DNA of 64,000 bases from Sepiola atlantica (taxonomy: Eukaryota > Mollusca > Cephalopoda > Sepiida > Sepiolidae): assembly GCA_963556195.1 (NCBI GenBank), contig OY744535.1, positions 96,661,853 to 96,725,852 of the forward strand, in the 5' to 3' direction. This document shows positions 25,915 through 36,725 of the stretch, one piece after another. The notes under the pieces are model-generated. The model was not told the origin of the DNA. It worked only from the letters and a program-made list of their open reading frames with translations, and made no database searches. The translations under genes and the position numbers were made by a program. The first letter of the stretch is position 1. Every line of letters starts with the position of its first letter.

Positions 25915-25940
25915 AATAGATAGATAGATAGATAGATAGA
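25915..25940. repeat. (GATA)n microsatellite
   Basis: ATAGATAGATAGATAG run. Confidence 0.85.
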
Positions 25941-25966
25941 AATGAGACAAAACAAAATAAAAAAGA

Positions 25967-26460
25967 TTCTTTGGTTGGTTGTTTTGATTTTACGGCATAT
26001 CAACCCTTTTCGGGTTATTTAATGCCAAATCTGGTCATTTTGGTGAAAGTTTTTATGTTTTATGTTCTTTATATCTTCAAATATTTGTTCATGGTGTTTG
26101 GTTGAGTGAAAGGGTGGAAAGTGATCAGGGGGGGAGAATTGGAAGGGAGGGAAATTGTTTTTTTGTTTTGGATTTTGCAGAATATGATTGAGATTTGCAA
26201 AGAAAAATAAAAAAACAATAAACATCAATGTTTGGTGCATTTTGAGTCAGGAAGTCAATAACTTCAGACAGCCTGATCTGGTAGCACCAGTAGGTTCTAT
26301 TTGACTCATAGATGGAGCCCTTACAGGTGCTACCACTCCGGGCCAGAGTGGACCTGGGAGCAATGACAACTAAGGGGCAACTCCACATTCCCGACAGCTC
26401 CCAAGTGGAGGCCTCACCACTGGATGTCTTTTAAAGGTCATACCCAGAACCAAAAGGATT
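25967..26460. repeat. Dispersed repeat including a TACGGCATATCAACCC core
   Basis: The start (GGTTGGTTGTTTTGATTTTA then CGGCATATCAACCCTTTT) is nearly identical to the 53-bp insert at 42.43 kb, so it is an interspersed family. The GC-richer part at 26235-26440 (CTACCACTCCGGGCC, CACTGGATGTC) may belong to the same or a second SINE-like element. Confidence 0.45.
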
Positions 26461-26529
26461 CTTCAATCTAAGATGAATCTGTAAACATGACACACACAAG
26501 TATTTCAAAAGTGAAAAGTTATTACTTAC

Positions 26530-26787
26530 ATTGAATACTTAGATCGTATGTGGTAAACGCATTTCTAGCAACATGCAATCCTTCACATCGACAATGATTG
26601 CGCATCTCACGAGTCACGGTTGCTGTGATCGTAACAAAATCTTCGTTTGATTTTGTCTGCGAAAGACAAGTTAAATTTACAGAAGCACTCGGGTGACCAC
26701 GTCGCCATTCACATGTAATTATTATTTGTTTGCCGACATATATTTTAGGATTGTTCATGGTGATAACTGGATTCCCTGATGGTGGAT
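26530..26787 (-). CDS. Exon Ig-4: short Ig-like domain
   Basis: The exon encodes an 85-residue Ig-like domain, phase 1-1. The acceptor is TTTATTGACAG|AT and the donor TTCAAT|GTAAGTAA. It opens with PPSGNPVI, a typical inter-domain linker and A strand. C25 (IITCEW) is the B-strand cysteine, and C65 or C67 in HCRCEG is the F-strand cysteine. The GHPSASVNLTC segment (30-40) is in the place of the usual P-x-x-x-W, with L38 where tryptophan is expected and an additional Cys at 40. VTREMRN at 57-63 resembles the E-F turn of I-set domains. A 10-bp GACCAGACAC-type array begins only about 65 bp upstream of this acceptor. Confidence 0.8.
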
Positions 26788-26851
26788 CTGTCAATAAAAA
26801 AAATCAAAAGAAAAAGAGCGTCAAAACATGGGTTTTACTATTTATGCCCGT

Positions 26852-27205
26852 CAGCACGACTAGACATGACCAGAGACGACCAGACACGACCAGAGACGAC
26901 CAGAGACGACAAAGCACGACCAGACACAGCAAGGCACGACCAAACACGACAAGGCACGACCAGACACGACCAGAGACGACAAGAGACGATCAGAGACGAC
27001 CAGGCACGACAAGGCACAACCAGACACGACCAGAGACGACAAGAGACGATCAGAGACGACAAGGCACGACAAGGCACAACCAGACACGACCAGAGACGAC
27101 AAGAGACGATCAGAGACGACAAGGCACGACAAGGCACAACCAGACACGACCAGACACGACCAGGCACGTCAAGGCACGACAAGGCACGACAAGGCAAGAC
27201 AGCAG
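26852..27205. repeat. 10-bp GACCAGACAC minisatellite next to the Ig-4 acceptor
   Basis: About 35 decamers of the CACGACCAGA type with variants (AAGGCACGAC, AGAGACGATC). Three 60-bp higher-order copies lie at about 26990-27140. It is GC-rich against an AT-rich background. Because the unit is 10 bp without stops, five or more overlapping frames (TTRDDQRRQ-type on plus, CRALSCLVV-type on minus) are open; none is a gene. Confidence 0.92.
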
Positions 27206-27737
27206 AAATTTTTCAGATGAGGATTGATAATTTGGATTATTTGAAATGTCATATAGGTTACTGAGTTCGACAAAAAGATCTCAAGTTCGAAAAGATGCAC
27301 CTGAAGAATGTCGGAGGTTATGTCGGCCCAAACGCTGTGAACATCCAAGATGAGAATAGTAGTCTGAAAACTCAAATAATACATTTAGAATATAGAATTT
27401 TGATATAACTTTGTAACAAAATAACCCAGAGTGTAAAGGTTTAAAATAGTACGGTTCATTCCAACGTACATATCTTGTACAAACAATAGTAACTACAAGT
27501 AATCCAATAGGATTTAACAGAATACAATCGAATCACCCATACTACTGTTCGTAGTCATATTTATTGTCCAGACTAGTTCACTTATTTAGTGACTGAGGGG
27601 AGTTCAGTATCCCATCACAATAAATTTAGTACAAATAATGTTAATATATTATTTAAAAGGGTGTTTCCTGAATTAGAAAAATGAATAGCCTATTCCATAT
27701 ATACATCCACTTTTATAAGGTTATATAAATGTGTCCT
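27206..27737. other. Intron sequence, unassigned
   Basis: No exon, ORF with domain support, or repeat recognised. Confidence 0.4.
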
Positions 27738-27738
27738 T

Positions 27739-27776
<38 letters not shown>

Positions 27777-28006
27777 AAAGAAGCTTTGATTCATTTTAAA
27801 CAAAGAAAGAAACTGCAGTTTTAATTCCCAGGGATACCAACTAAATACAAAATATTGCAGACTTAGCACTTGCATAAGCTGACTTAACGCTGGAAAATTC
27901 ACAAATAAAAGAGGGGATTCAATATCCTCTTTGTAACATTACAAAATCATCAGAAAAATTCACAAAGAGTAAAAAGCAATGTAATATATATATATAGAAA
28001 GCAATG

Positions 28007-28060
<54 letters not shown>
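27738..28060. repeat. (TA)n microsatellites and duplicated GCAATGTAATATATAT edge
   Basis: Pure TA runs at about 27738-27771 and 28010-28060. The GAAAGCAATGTAATATATAT edge is duplicated just before the second run. The second run directly precedes the Penelope-like ORF. Confidence 0.85.
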
Positions 28061-28064
<4 letters not shown>

Positions 28065-28549
28065 AACAGGTCTTAAAAAATATTATTAATAAAAACGTAC
28101 TTCCCACCGACCCAAATAAAAAAGTTAAACTAATTATTTACTACAATAAAACTAAAACTACTAATCTTATTATTACAAATAATTCTTCACCCTCGATTAG
28201 AGTCTTGGATAGGACGGGCCTAGTATACGAGTTTAAATGTCCTTTGGGAGACTGTGTCTCCGACAACCAACAAGAACACGTATATATTGGCTCGACCACC
28301 ACGACTCTGTCCAGGAGGTTGACCATGCATCTATCCGATAATAGTGCTATAGCTAGACACCTTACTAATGAACATTCCTGTCCCCGCTCTCAAATCCGAA
28401 AACTTCTCGTAGACAATACTAAAATCCTAGAACATAATACTAATACTCAAAAACACCACATACTAGAAGCTTTACTCATTAAAACTAAAAAACCTGCTAT
28501 TAACAAGATTAATTTTAACACTAGCACTAATATACTTAAATGCTTATAA
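28061..28549 (+). pseudogene. Penelope-like element: C-terminal GIY-YIG endonuclease domain
   Basis: An open frame of about 162 codons begins at the (TA)n run. It reads DEQVLKNIINKN, a KLIIYYNKTKTTNLI linker, RTGLVYEFKCPLGDC, then YIGSTTTTLSRRLTMHL, SAIARHL and a closing ILEALLIKTKKPAINK. FKCP..DC with the YIGSTTTTLSRRL block is the GIY-YIG nuclease of Penelope-like retroelements, which nicks target DNA for reverse transcription. RT is missing upstream. The region is intact to its stop at 28549 and is followed by a hammerhead-like motif and the start of another copy. Confidence 0.82.
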
Positions 28550-28624
28550 TACCTAATAAACATAGTTAAATTTTCCCGCCATAATTAATTATAAATCTCA
28601 CTCCAGGTCTTTACCTGTTTGTCA

Positions 28625-28700
28625 TTATTCCACTGACGATGGACCCAGACGGGTCAGAAAGTACTCTGGACCAACATGTACACTATGGCAGTTTCATCAG
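28625..28700 (+). ncRNA. Hammerhead-ribozyme-like motif of the Penelope-like element
   Basis: CTGACGA (28633-28639) fits the CUGANGA core. A stem of GACCC (28642-28646) with GGGTC (28651-28655) closed by an AGAC loop forms helix II, followed by GAAA (28657-28660). Penelope-like elements are known to carry hammerhead motifs at copy junctions, which is where this lies. Helix III and a cleavage triplet are not convincing (GTAC repeats are present), so activity is doubtful. Confidence 0.55.
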
Positions 28701-28825
28701 CCAATTTCCTTCCGAGATTAAGATTTTAATCCGGAAAATTGAAGGGGTCAACACTAAAATAGCCAGACAAAAATTGTCGGTCATTTTTAATAATACGTGT
28801 CTTAAAGAAAAAATGCTGCCTCGAT

Positions 28826-28833
<8 letters not shown>
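28639..28833 (+). pseudogene. Penelope-like element: N-terminal ORF start of a second copy
   Basis: The frame continues into FPSEIKILIRKIEGVNTKIA, KLSVIFNNTCLKEKMLPRYT, which I recognise as the amino-terminal region of Penelope-like ORFs (typically ending in a ...NTCL...LLPKYT motif). It runs into a TA microsatellite at 28834 and is lost. Together with the preceding GIY-YIG end it shows head-to-tail copies, as in the partial tandem structure (pLTR) of this class. Confidence 0.65.

Positions 28834-28890
<57 letters not shown>
28834..28890. repeat. (TA)n microsatellite
   Basis: Pure TA run interrupting the Penelope-like copy. Confidence 0.92.
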
Positions 28891-28940
28891 ACATTGCTTT
28901 TTTTGTTGTTTTTATCGTTAGTGATAAATTGCTTGTATTT

Positions 28941-29520
28941 TTAGGAGTTACCTCCTTTAGATACGGAATATTGCCCCATTTTTATGGACGTATAGTGTTT
29001 GTCTATTAATTGGAGGAAATGTTTACTTATGCTGTATTTGACACTGAGGGAACAGGGATGGGTAAACCAGATAATGCTTCTTTTCCTGTCTGTGTTGGCT
29101 GGTAGGTTGGGTGGGTATGTAAGAGATTTCTTGTCTATAACCGCTTTCGCAGAGCGATTTGTTGTAATATGGGGAGGCTTGCTGGAAAATCTCGGGGCTG
29201 AATGAAAGGTGGAAGATTCTTCTGCTGATGTTGGGTATAAGGTTCTTAAAGACAAGACGGGCTGGCAGAATTACGTGTTGACATATCTGAGCTGTTCGGT
29301 AGGTTTGTGGTATGGTCTAGTGGAGTTATTAGCTAGATCCAGAGTTGTGTCTAAGAAGTCCACGCTAGTGAGATTGGTACCAATAGAGGAATGCTGTCAG
29401 TTGCTTTCTAAACCTGTCGAGTTCTTGACCGTTCTTGAAGGACCGGCGAAGGACTTTGTTTACCAATTGACTTTCGCTATGCAAAATATATGGAAGACAA
29501 AAATGTCATAATTTATCATT
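28941..29520 (-). pseudogene. Reverse-transcriptase relic, Penelope-like (opposite strand)
   Basis: Minus-strand fragments read VDFLDTTLDLANNSTRPYHK (about 29300-29375, followed by a stop) and, further on, KRSIIWFTHPCSLSVKYSI, FLQLIDKHYTSI. The order and words (FLD.TLDL......P..KP, then IIWF.PP......N....FL.LIDKHF) match the post-RT region of Penelope-like or related retroelement polyproteins as I recall them. It is a different family from the plus-strand copy. The separating sequence carries stops and frame changes. Confidence 0.55.
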
Positions 29521-29582
29521 TTTAACTTTATATATAAAATGGTTTTGTAATAGTTTATAGAAGTTGAAAAATTATTATCCAT

Positions 29583-29733
29583 TTGATTTTCTTTGATTTT
29601 CTCTTTTTCTTTTTTCTTTTTCTTTTTTCTCTTTTTCTTTTTTCTCTTTTCTTCCTGTTTTTCTTTCTTTTTCTTTTTTTCTTTTTCTGCTTTCTTTTTC
29701 TTCTGTTTTTCTTTTTTTCTTTTCTTTCTTTAG
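29583..29733. repeat. Polypyrimidine (TTTTCTTTTTCT) tract
   Basis: A C/T-only run on the plus strand that separates two copies of the same retroelement segment. Confidence 0.9.
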
Positions 29734-29830
29734 TGAGATTGGTACTAATAGAGGAATGCTGTCAGTTGCTTTCTAAACCTGTCGCGTTCTTGACCGTTGT
29801 TGTGGGCTAGACATAGTTTGTTGTTGCGGT
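29731..29830 (-). pseudogene. Second copy of part of the RT relic
   Basis: About 80 bp repeat 29368-29447 almost exactly (TAGTGAGATTGGTAC, AATAGAGGAATGCTGTCAGT, TTGCTTTCTAAACCTGTCG). The duplication flanks the polypyrimidine tract. Confidence 0.7.
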
Positions 29831-30739
29831 AGTGGCCGATATCTTGGTTATGGAATTTGGTTTGAAAAGAGTATAAGATGGAACCAAATTCCCTAACAAA
29901 TAATACAATTATGGCATGTGTTCTTCAGAATTGTCTGATCTATTCCCTGCTTCCTTTGTTTCAGCTCGTTTGACTTGTTGGTCTAGTGGTCTTCGTCAAT
30001 TATCTTTTCTGATAACCCGTTATAATACAGCTTCCTATTCCAGTAGCTTCTTTCTAATAATTGCAGGCCTCTTGAACACTCTTCATGCTGACTGTCTTCC
30101 TCCTATTTATAGCCTTGGTCCTTTCAAGACTAAGCTTAATAGGCATCTTCTAAGTCATCCTTTCCCAAGGGGCAAATCATTACATAATGAAATGTGATTA
30201 GCAACATTCATTCAAGACGTAAGTGATTACATAACCACGATAGAACCTATGATTTTGACCATGTAGTCTGCAAAATTTACCATCATGTCATTAAACTTCA
30301 CCTATTTTTTACCAAAAAAATAAGATCGGAATATGAAAACAGGAATAAACCGAAAATGTTTATATATAGATCAATATTCTGTCTTTATTTCAACACCTTC
30401 TCAAGATGATTGATTTGAAGAAAAACATATAAGTCAATATATGAAAATACATGGTGTGTTAATGACATAAAAAGAATGTTTTGTTTCCATTTCGAACAAA
30501 ATATAGACGTTAAAATTCCAAATATGTGATGCGGTTATGAAGTTGAATGAATGTTTTGTTATAATATCGATGTTTTGTTGCTAATCTGGTGTAAAATAAC
30601 TACCCTAGATCCAACTTAAAGTTCTGTTCGGTTAGTTTTAATTTTCGCATATTTTTTCAGACATTTTTTTATAAAAATTTAGGTCGACAAATCCGACACA
30701 TTTCTATCTCTTCCTAAAGCAAAACATAAAAACACTCAC
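29831..30739. other. Intron sequence; weak ORF at 29916-30197
   Basis: The plus-strand 93-codon frame ends in LGPFKTKLNRHLLSHPF, which resembles the final residues of some LINE reverse transcriptases (F K . . . . . H L L). This is too short to be certain. The rest is AT-rich with no recognised feature. Confidence 0.3.
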
Positions 30740-31051
30740 ATTTAACATCTAATTGTAGAGATGTGGAGTTTGTCCAAGCCATTCCTTGAATCTTTGCTCT
30801 GCACTTGATTGCTTTAAAACTTCTTTTTAATTTCAGTTTTAAAGTGGAATTTGTTTGCCGACGTTTTCCATTCTGTTTCGATGTAACATCAATATTCCGT
30901 GTTATTTCTCTTTCTGATCCATTTTCAGATAAAATCCATTGGAAAGAGGCTTTTGGTTTGGATTCATCAACTTTGCAAATAAATATTCCATTTTCATCTT
31001 CAGTAAGAAAACCCTTTGTTTCCTGATGAAGAGCAACGGACGAAACAGGAA
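30740..31051 (-). CDS. Exon Ig-3: Ig-like domain
   Basis: The exon encodes a 103-residue Ig-like domain, phase 1-1, with acceptor TTATTTTCAG|TT and donor AAAT|GTGAGTG. Numbered from P1, C25 (in IFICK), W38 (FQWIL) and C83 (AIKCRA) form the core disulfide-Trp triad. The L-K-L-K-L-K strand at 70-75 precedes the last Cys, as strand E does in C2/I-set domains. The motif SKPKASFQW (30-38) resembles the P-x-P-x-x-x-W signature of nephrin-like and hemicentin-like domains. N-glycosylation sequons are visible, for example NGS at 43 and NST at 67. It was read from the reverse complement in the frame set by the phase-1 acceptor; longer open frames on either strand here are shadows. Confidence 0.82.
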
Positions 31052-31263
31052 CTGAAAATAAAGAAAAATTGATTCTAAGGGTGAAAAGTCATTATTTTGT
31101 GAAAGAAATCTGAAAAGAAAAATTAAGCATTTTTTACAGCAGTTTATTAGTAATTGTGAGTAGCATCGCGTTGCTATGGGAACGAGACTAACCAATCAAA
31201 ATTAAGTATTTTATAAAAATTATTTTGCTGCTGCTGATTGGTTGACTTGATTCCTTTTATTAG

Positions 31264-34200
31264 TTTAGTCACTTTTTTATTAAGTTACTTTTTTAATTAG
31301 TCACTTTTTTAATAAGTCACTTTTTTAATTCAGTAACTTTTTTTAATTAAGTCACTTTTTTAATTAAGTCACTTTTTTAATAAGTCACTTTTTTAATTCA
31401 GTCATTTTTTTTAATTTAGTCACTTTTTTAATTTAGTCACTTTTTTAATTCAGTCACTTTTTTTAATTAAGTCACTTTTTTAATTAAGTCACTTTTTAAA
31501 ATTTAGTCACTTTTTTAATTTAGTAATTTTTTTAATTTAGTCACTTTTTTAATTTAGTCACTTTTTAATTAAGCCTTTTTTTTAATTCGATCGTTTTTTT
31601 ATTTGATCGTGTTTTTTAATTTAATAACACATTATTTAATCATTTTTTTTAAATTTAGTCACTTTTTAAATTTACTCACATCTTAAATTTAGTCACTTTT
31701 TAATTTAGTCATTTTTTTATTCATTCACTTTTTAATATGTCACTTTTTTAATTTAGTACATTTTTAATTAGTAAATATTTTAATTTATTCACTATTTTAA
31801 TTTAGTCACTTTTTTAATTTAGTCACTTTTTAAATTTAGTCACTTTTTAATTTGGTCACTTTTTTAATTTAGTCACTTTTTAAATTTAGTCACTTTTTAA
31901 TTTGGTCACTTTTTTAATTTAGTCACTTTTTTATTAGTCACTTTTTAATTTGGTCACTTTTTTAATTTAGTCACTTTTTAAATTATTCTCATTTTTAATT
32001 TAGTAACTTTTTTTTAATTTAGTCACTTTTTGATTAGGTCATTTTTTTATTTAGTCACATTTTTAATTAGTCACTTTTAAATTTAGTACCTTATAAAATT
32101 TAGTTACGTTTTTAATTTAGTCATCTTTTTAATTAGTCACTTTTTTATATGGTCACTATTTAAATTTAGTCACTTTTTTAATTTAGTCAAAATAAAGTAT
32201 TTTATGAAAATTATTTTGCCGCTGCTGATTGGTTGACTTAATTCCTTTTATTAGTTTAGTAACTTTTTTATGTAGTCACTTTTTAATAAGTCACTTTTTT
32301 AATTTAGTCACTTTTTGAATAAGTCTTTTTTTTATTTAGTCACTTTTTTAATAAGTCACTTTTTTATTTAGTCACTTTTTGATTAGGTCATTTTTATTTA
32401 GTCACATTTTTGATTAGTCACATTTTTAATTTAGTCACTTATTAAATTTAATCAGTTTTTAAATCTAGTCACTTTTATAATCTAGTCAGTTTTCAATATG
32501 GTCACTTTTTAAATTTAGTCAAAATAAAGTATTTTATAAAATTATGTTGCTGCTGCTGCTTGTTTTACTTGATTCCTTTAATTAGTTTAGTCAGTTTTTT
32601 ATGTAGTCACTTTTTTAATAAGTCACTTTTTTAATTTGGTCACTTTTTTAATTTAGTCATTTTTATTTCAGTCACATTTTTAATTTAGTCACTTTTTAAT
32701 TAGTAACTTGTTTACTTTTATCACTTTCTAAATTAAGTCACTTTTTAAATTTAGTCACATTTTAAATTCAGTCACTTTTTTAATTTAGTCACTTTTTTTT
32801 AATTTAGTAACTTGTTTACTTTAGTCACTTTCTAAATTAAGTCACTTTTAAAATTTAGTCACATTTAAAATCCAGTCACTTTTTTAATTTAGTCACTTTT
32901 TAGTTAATTAACTGTTTTAATTAGTAATGGTCTTAAATTTAGTCACTTTTTAAATGTAGTCACTTTTTTAATTAGTAAATGTTTAAATTAACTCACTTTT
33001 TTAAATAGCGACTGTTTAAATTTAATCACTTTTATGATTTAGTAACTGTTTTAATTAGTCATGTTTTTAATTTAGTCACTTTTTAATTGAGTCACTTTTT
33101 TAATTAGTCACTTTTTAGTTAGTCACTTTTTAAATTAAGTCACTTTTTAAATTAAGTCACTTGTTTAATTTAGTCACTTTTTCAATTCAGTCACTTCTTC
33201 AATCTAGTCACTTTTAAAATTTAGTCACTTTTTCAATTAGTCACTTTTTCATTTAGTCCCTTTTTTATTTAGTAACTTTTTAATTAGTCACTTTTTTATT
33301 TAGTCACTTTTTCACTTTAGTCACTTTTTAAATCAAATCACTTTTTAAATTTAGTCACTTTTTTAATTAGTCACTTTTTTATTTAGTAACTTTTTAAATT
33401 TAGTCACTTTTTAAATCAAATCACTTTTTAAATTTAGTCACTCTTTTAATTAGTCACTTTTTTAATTTAGTCACTTTTTAATTAGTCCCTTTTTTATTTA
33501 GTAACTTTTTAAATTTAGTCACTTTTTAAATAAAGTCACTATTTAAATGTAGTCACTTTTTTACTTAGTCACTTTTTATTTAGTTACTTTTAAAATTTAG
33601 TCACTTGTTTAATTAGTTACTTATTTATTTAGTCACGTTTTTAATTAGTCACTTTTTTCATTAGTCACTTTTTTAATAAAGGCACTTTTTGATTAGTCAC
33701 TTTTATATTAAGTCACTTTTTAAATTGGTCACTTTTTGAATTAGCCACTTTTTAAAATTTAGCCACTTGTTTTATTAGTCACTTTTTCATTTAAGTCACT
33801 TTTTCATTTGTCACTTTGTTATTTACACACTTTTAAAATTTACTCACTATTTAACTTAATCACTTTTTTATTAGTCACTTATATATAGTCATTTTTTTAA
33901 TTAGTCACTGTTTTATTAACTCACTTTTTTAATTTAGTAACTTTTTTAATTTAGTCACTTTTTTTAATTCAGTCACTTTTTTAATTCAGTCACTTTTTAA
34001 ATTTAGTTACATTTTAGATTTAGTCACTTTTTTATTTAGTCAGTTTTTTATTTAGTAACTTTTTAATTAGTCACTTTTTAAATTTAGTCATTTTTCAATT
34101 TAGTCACATTTTTATTAGTCATTTTTTTTATTTAGTCACTTTTATAATTAGTCACTTTTTTAATTAGTAACGTTTTTAATTTAGTCACTTTTTGAATTAA

Positions 34201-34460
34201 GTGACTTTTTAGAATTATTCACGTCTTTAGTCACTTTATTAATTAGTCACTTTTTGTATTTAGTCACTTTTTAAATTTAGTCACTTTTTTAATTTAATCA
34301 ATTTTTAAATTCAGTCACTTTTTAATTAAGTCACTTTTTTTTAATTACACACTTTTTAAATTAAGTCACTTTTTTAATTACTCACTTTTATAATGAGTAA
34401 TTTCTTTAATTAGTCACATTTTATTAGTCACTATTTAAATTTAGTCACTTTTTCAATATT
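31264..34460. repeat. AGTCACTTTTTTAATTT minisatellite, 16-18 bp
   Basis: About 180 degenerate units of TTTAGTCACTTTTTTAAT. A ~60-bp block (AAAATAAAGTATTTTAT then TGCTGCTGATTGGTTGACTT) recurs at about 31200, 32187 and 32518, marking longer duplications. Confidence 0.9.
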
Positions 34461-34640
34461 ATATCCCAACTTCAATTAGCTACAAGAATTGACTTAAATA
34501 TTCTATTTTGTATTGTTGATTTTTAAGAAGACTTGCTATCACTTAATTTCGTGTGAAATACATGATTATACAACTGGTGTTTAAACTTAAAATTGATAAG
34601 AAATATAGAAACACCATCAAAAAGAGGAAAATATTGAGTG
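34461..34640. other. Unassigned intron spacer
   Basis: AT-rich; nothing recognised between the two arrays. Confidence 0.4.
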
Positions 34641-35978
34641 CAGCAATGCATGTTAAGAGTGCATCAATGCATGTATAGATGCATATTTATTATGTGCATA
34701 GATGCATGTTAATTATGTGCATAGATACATGTTTATTATGTGCATACATGCATGTTTATTATGTGCATAGATACATGTTTATTATGTGCATAGATGCATG
34801 TTTAGTATGTGCATAGATGCATGTTTATTATGTGCATAGATGCATGTTAATTATGTGCATACATGCATGTTTATTATGTGCATAGATGCATGTTTATTAT
34901 GTGCATAGATGCATGTTAATTATGTGCATAGATACATGTTTATTATGTGCATACATGCATGTTTATTATGTGCATAGATACATGTTTATTATGTGCATAG
35001 ATGCATGTTTAGTATGTGCATAGATGCATGTTTATTATGTGCATAGATGCATGTTAATTATGTGCATACATGCATGTTTATTATGTGCATAGATGCATGT
35101 TTATTATGTGCATAGATGCCTGTTTATTATGTGCATAGATGCATGTTTATTATGTGCATAGATGCATCTTTATTATGTGCATAGATACATGTTTATTATG
35201 TGCATAGATGCATGTTTAGTATGTGCATAGATGCATGTTTAGTATGTGCATAGATACATGTGTAGCTTAGTGCATGTTTAGTAGATTGCATACATGCATG
35301 TTTAGTTAGATGCAAAGATGGATGTTTAGTAAGGTGCATGAATGCATGTTAAGCGGATTGTATAGATGCATGTTTATTATGTGCATAGATACATGTTTAT
35401 TATGTGCATAGATGCATGTTAATTATGTGCATAGATGCATGTTTATTATGTGCATAGATACATGTGTAGCTTAGTGTATGTTTAGTAGATTGCATACATG
35501 CATGTTTAGTTAGATGCAAAGATGGATGTTTAGTAAGTTACAAAAATGCTTTTTAGTGAGATATATCGATGCATATGTAGTGCAGTACGTATATGTATAT
35601 TAAGTGAGGTGTATTCATGCATATTAACTAAATTGCATGGATGCTTATTATGTACACAAACACATGTTTAGTGGAGTTGATTGATTCATGTTTAATAGGA
35701 ACATAAGTGCATTTAAGTTAAGTGCAAACATGGATATTTAATAAGGCGCATATACATGTGTAGTGTTGTGCATATATGTATGTTTAGTGTGATGCATATA
35801 TGCATGTTTAGTTTAGTGCATATATGCATGTTTAGTTTAGTGCATATATGCATGTTTAGTGGGGTGCATATATGCATATTGTGTGAAGTGCATAGATGCA
35901 TGTTTAGTGTGGTGCGTAGATGCATATTTAGTTTAGTGCATATATGCATGTTTAGTGGGGTGCATATATGCATATTGC
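34641..35978. repeat. GTGCATAGATGCATGTTTAT minisatellite, ~23 bp
   Basis: About 55 units of the TTATTATGTGCATAGATGCA type, changing to TTTAGTGTGGTGCATATATG at the right. Longer blocks are duplicated, such as TTAGTAGATTGCATACATGC at about 35276 and 35482. The array is interrupted by the 36-kb ORF and resumes at about 37170. Confidence 0.9.
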
Positions 35979-36725
35979 ATGAAGCCAGATGCCATTCACC
36001 AAGCCCGCTGGATGGCCAGGAACATTTACTGTATGAAGATGCTCATGTTTTCCAAGGAACTTAAATACAACACGGACACTATCTTCAAGCTGGAGAAGAT
36101 GAACAAGTTGCTGACCTTATTCTACACCAGCCACTGGGTGACCACCACATCTCCAGATGATGCACCTATCCATGACCTCCAGCTTATGAAGAACATGCTG
36201 CAATACAAGCAGTATGACTATGAACTGGCAACCTCTGTTCTCAAGAAAATGAACAACCACCGCTGGTATCTGACCCAGGAACTAGTGCCATTCACCTTGT
36301 TCAGTTCACATGCCAGCATGACCAAGTCTGCAAAAGAGAAGCTCGCAGTCAAGCTGTCAAAAACAGAGAAACCTGAGAGTTACAGGAAAGGCAAGCCAGT
36401 GTTTCCTGTCATCAATGCAGCTACAGTTCTCACAGACCTGGTAGGTCCAGAGTCTCACTTTCTGTTTGATGCTCTGCGAGTGAAATGTGACTGGCTCACT
36501 ACTCCTGCTGATACCTGGGAAGACAATGACAGCTACAGGAATGCACAGAAGTTTGTGAAGTCAGTGAAAGTGACCAATGATGTGGCTGAGAGAGGTGTGA
36601 AACTAATGAGTGACTTTGCAACTCAGATCACAAGTGACCCAGAGCAAAGAAGCTGCTTACTACAAGTTGTGGAGTACCACAGGAAAAAATTTGACAGTTT
36701 CAAAAAAGCCACATTGAACAAGTGA
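35979..36725 (+). CDS. Orphan 248-codon ORF of a repetitive invertebrate family (5'-truncated)
   Basis: The frame MKPDAIHQARWMARNIYCMK ... ends KKATLNK and then TGA. It has normal codon composition and is GC-richer than its surroundings. Blocks I recognise from uncharacterised multicopy proteins of several invertebrates are HQARWMA near the start, LTQELV (around residue 100) and VKVTNDVAERGVKLMSDF near the end. The function is unknown. The family is widely repeated and probably mobile or virus/transposon-derived. The N-terminus is missing: upstream, the frame runs into the GCATGTTTAG array. AATAAA follows at about 37025. There are no introns and it is on the strand opposite the Ig gene. Confidence 0.6.
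   Translation: MKPDAIHQARWMARNIYCMKMLMFSKELKYNTDTIFKLEKMNKLLTLFYTSHWVTTTSPDDAPIHDLQLMKNMLQYKQYDYELATSVLKKMNNHRWYLTQELVPFTLFSSHASMTKSAKEKLAVKLSKTEKPESYRKGKPVFPVINAATVLTDLVGPESHFLFDALRVKCDWLTTPADTWEDNDSYRNAQKFVKSVKVTNDVAERGVKLMSDFATQITSDPEQRSCLLQVVEYHRKKFDSFKKATLNK

Noticed and set aside
26730..27264. Plus-strand DDQRR/TTRHDQ frames and minus-strand CRALSCLVV frames
   Set aside because: A 10-bp unit without stops opens many frames, each repeating every 10 residues. The real exon (Ig-4) ends at 26787 on the other side.
29583..29810. 75-codon Phe/Leu plus-strand frame
   Set aside because: Translation of the TTTTCT tract.
30902..31195. 97-codon minus-strand frame
   Set aside because: It overlaps exon Ig-3 in a different phase; the splice borders and cysteine/tryptophan pattern support the other frame.
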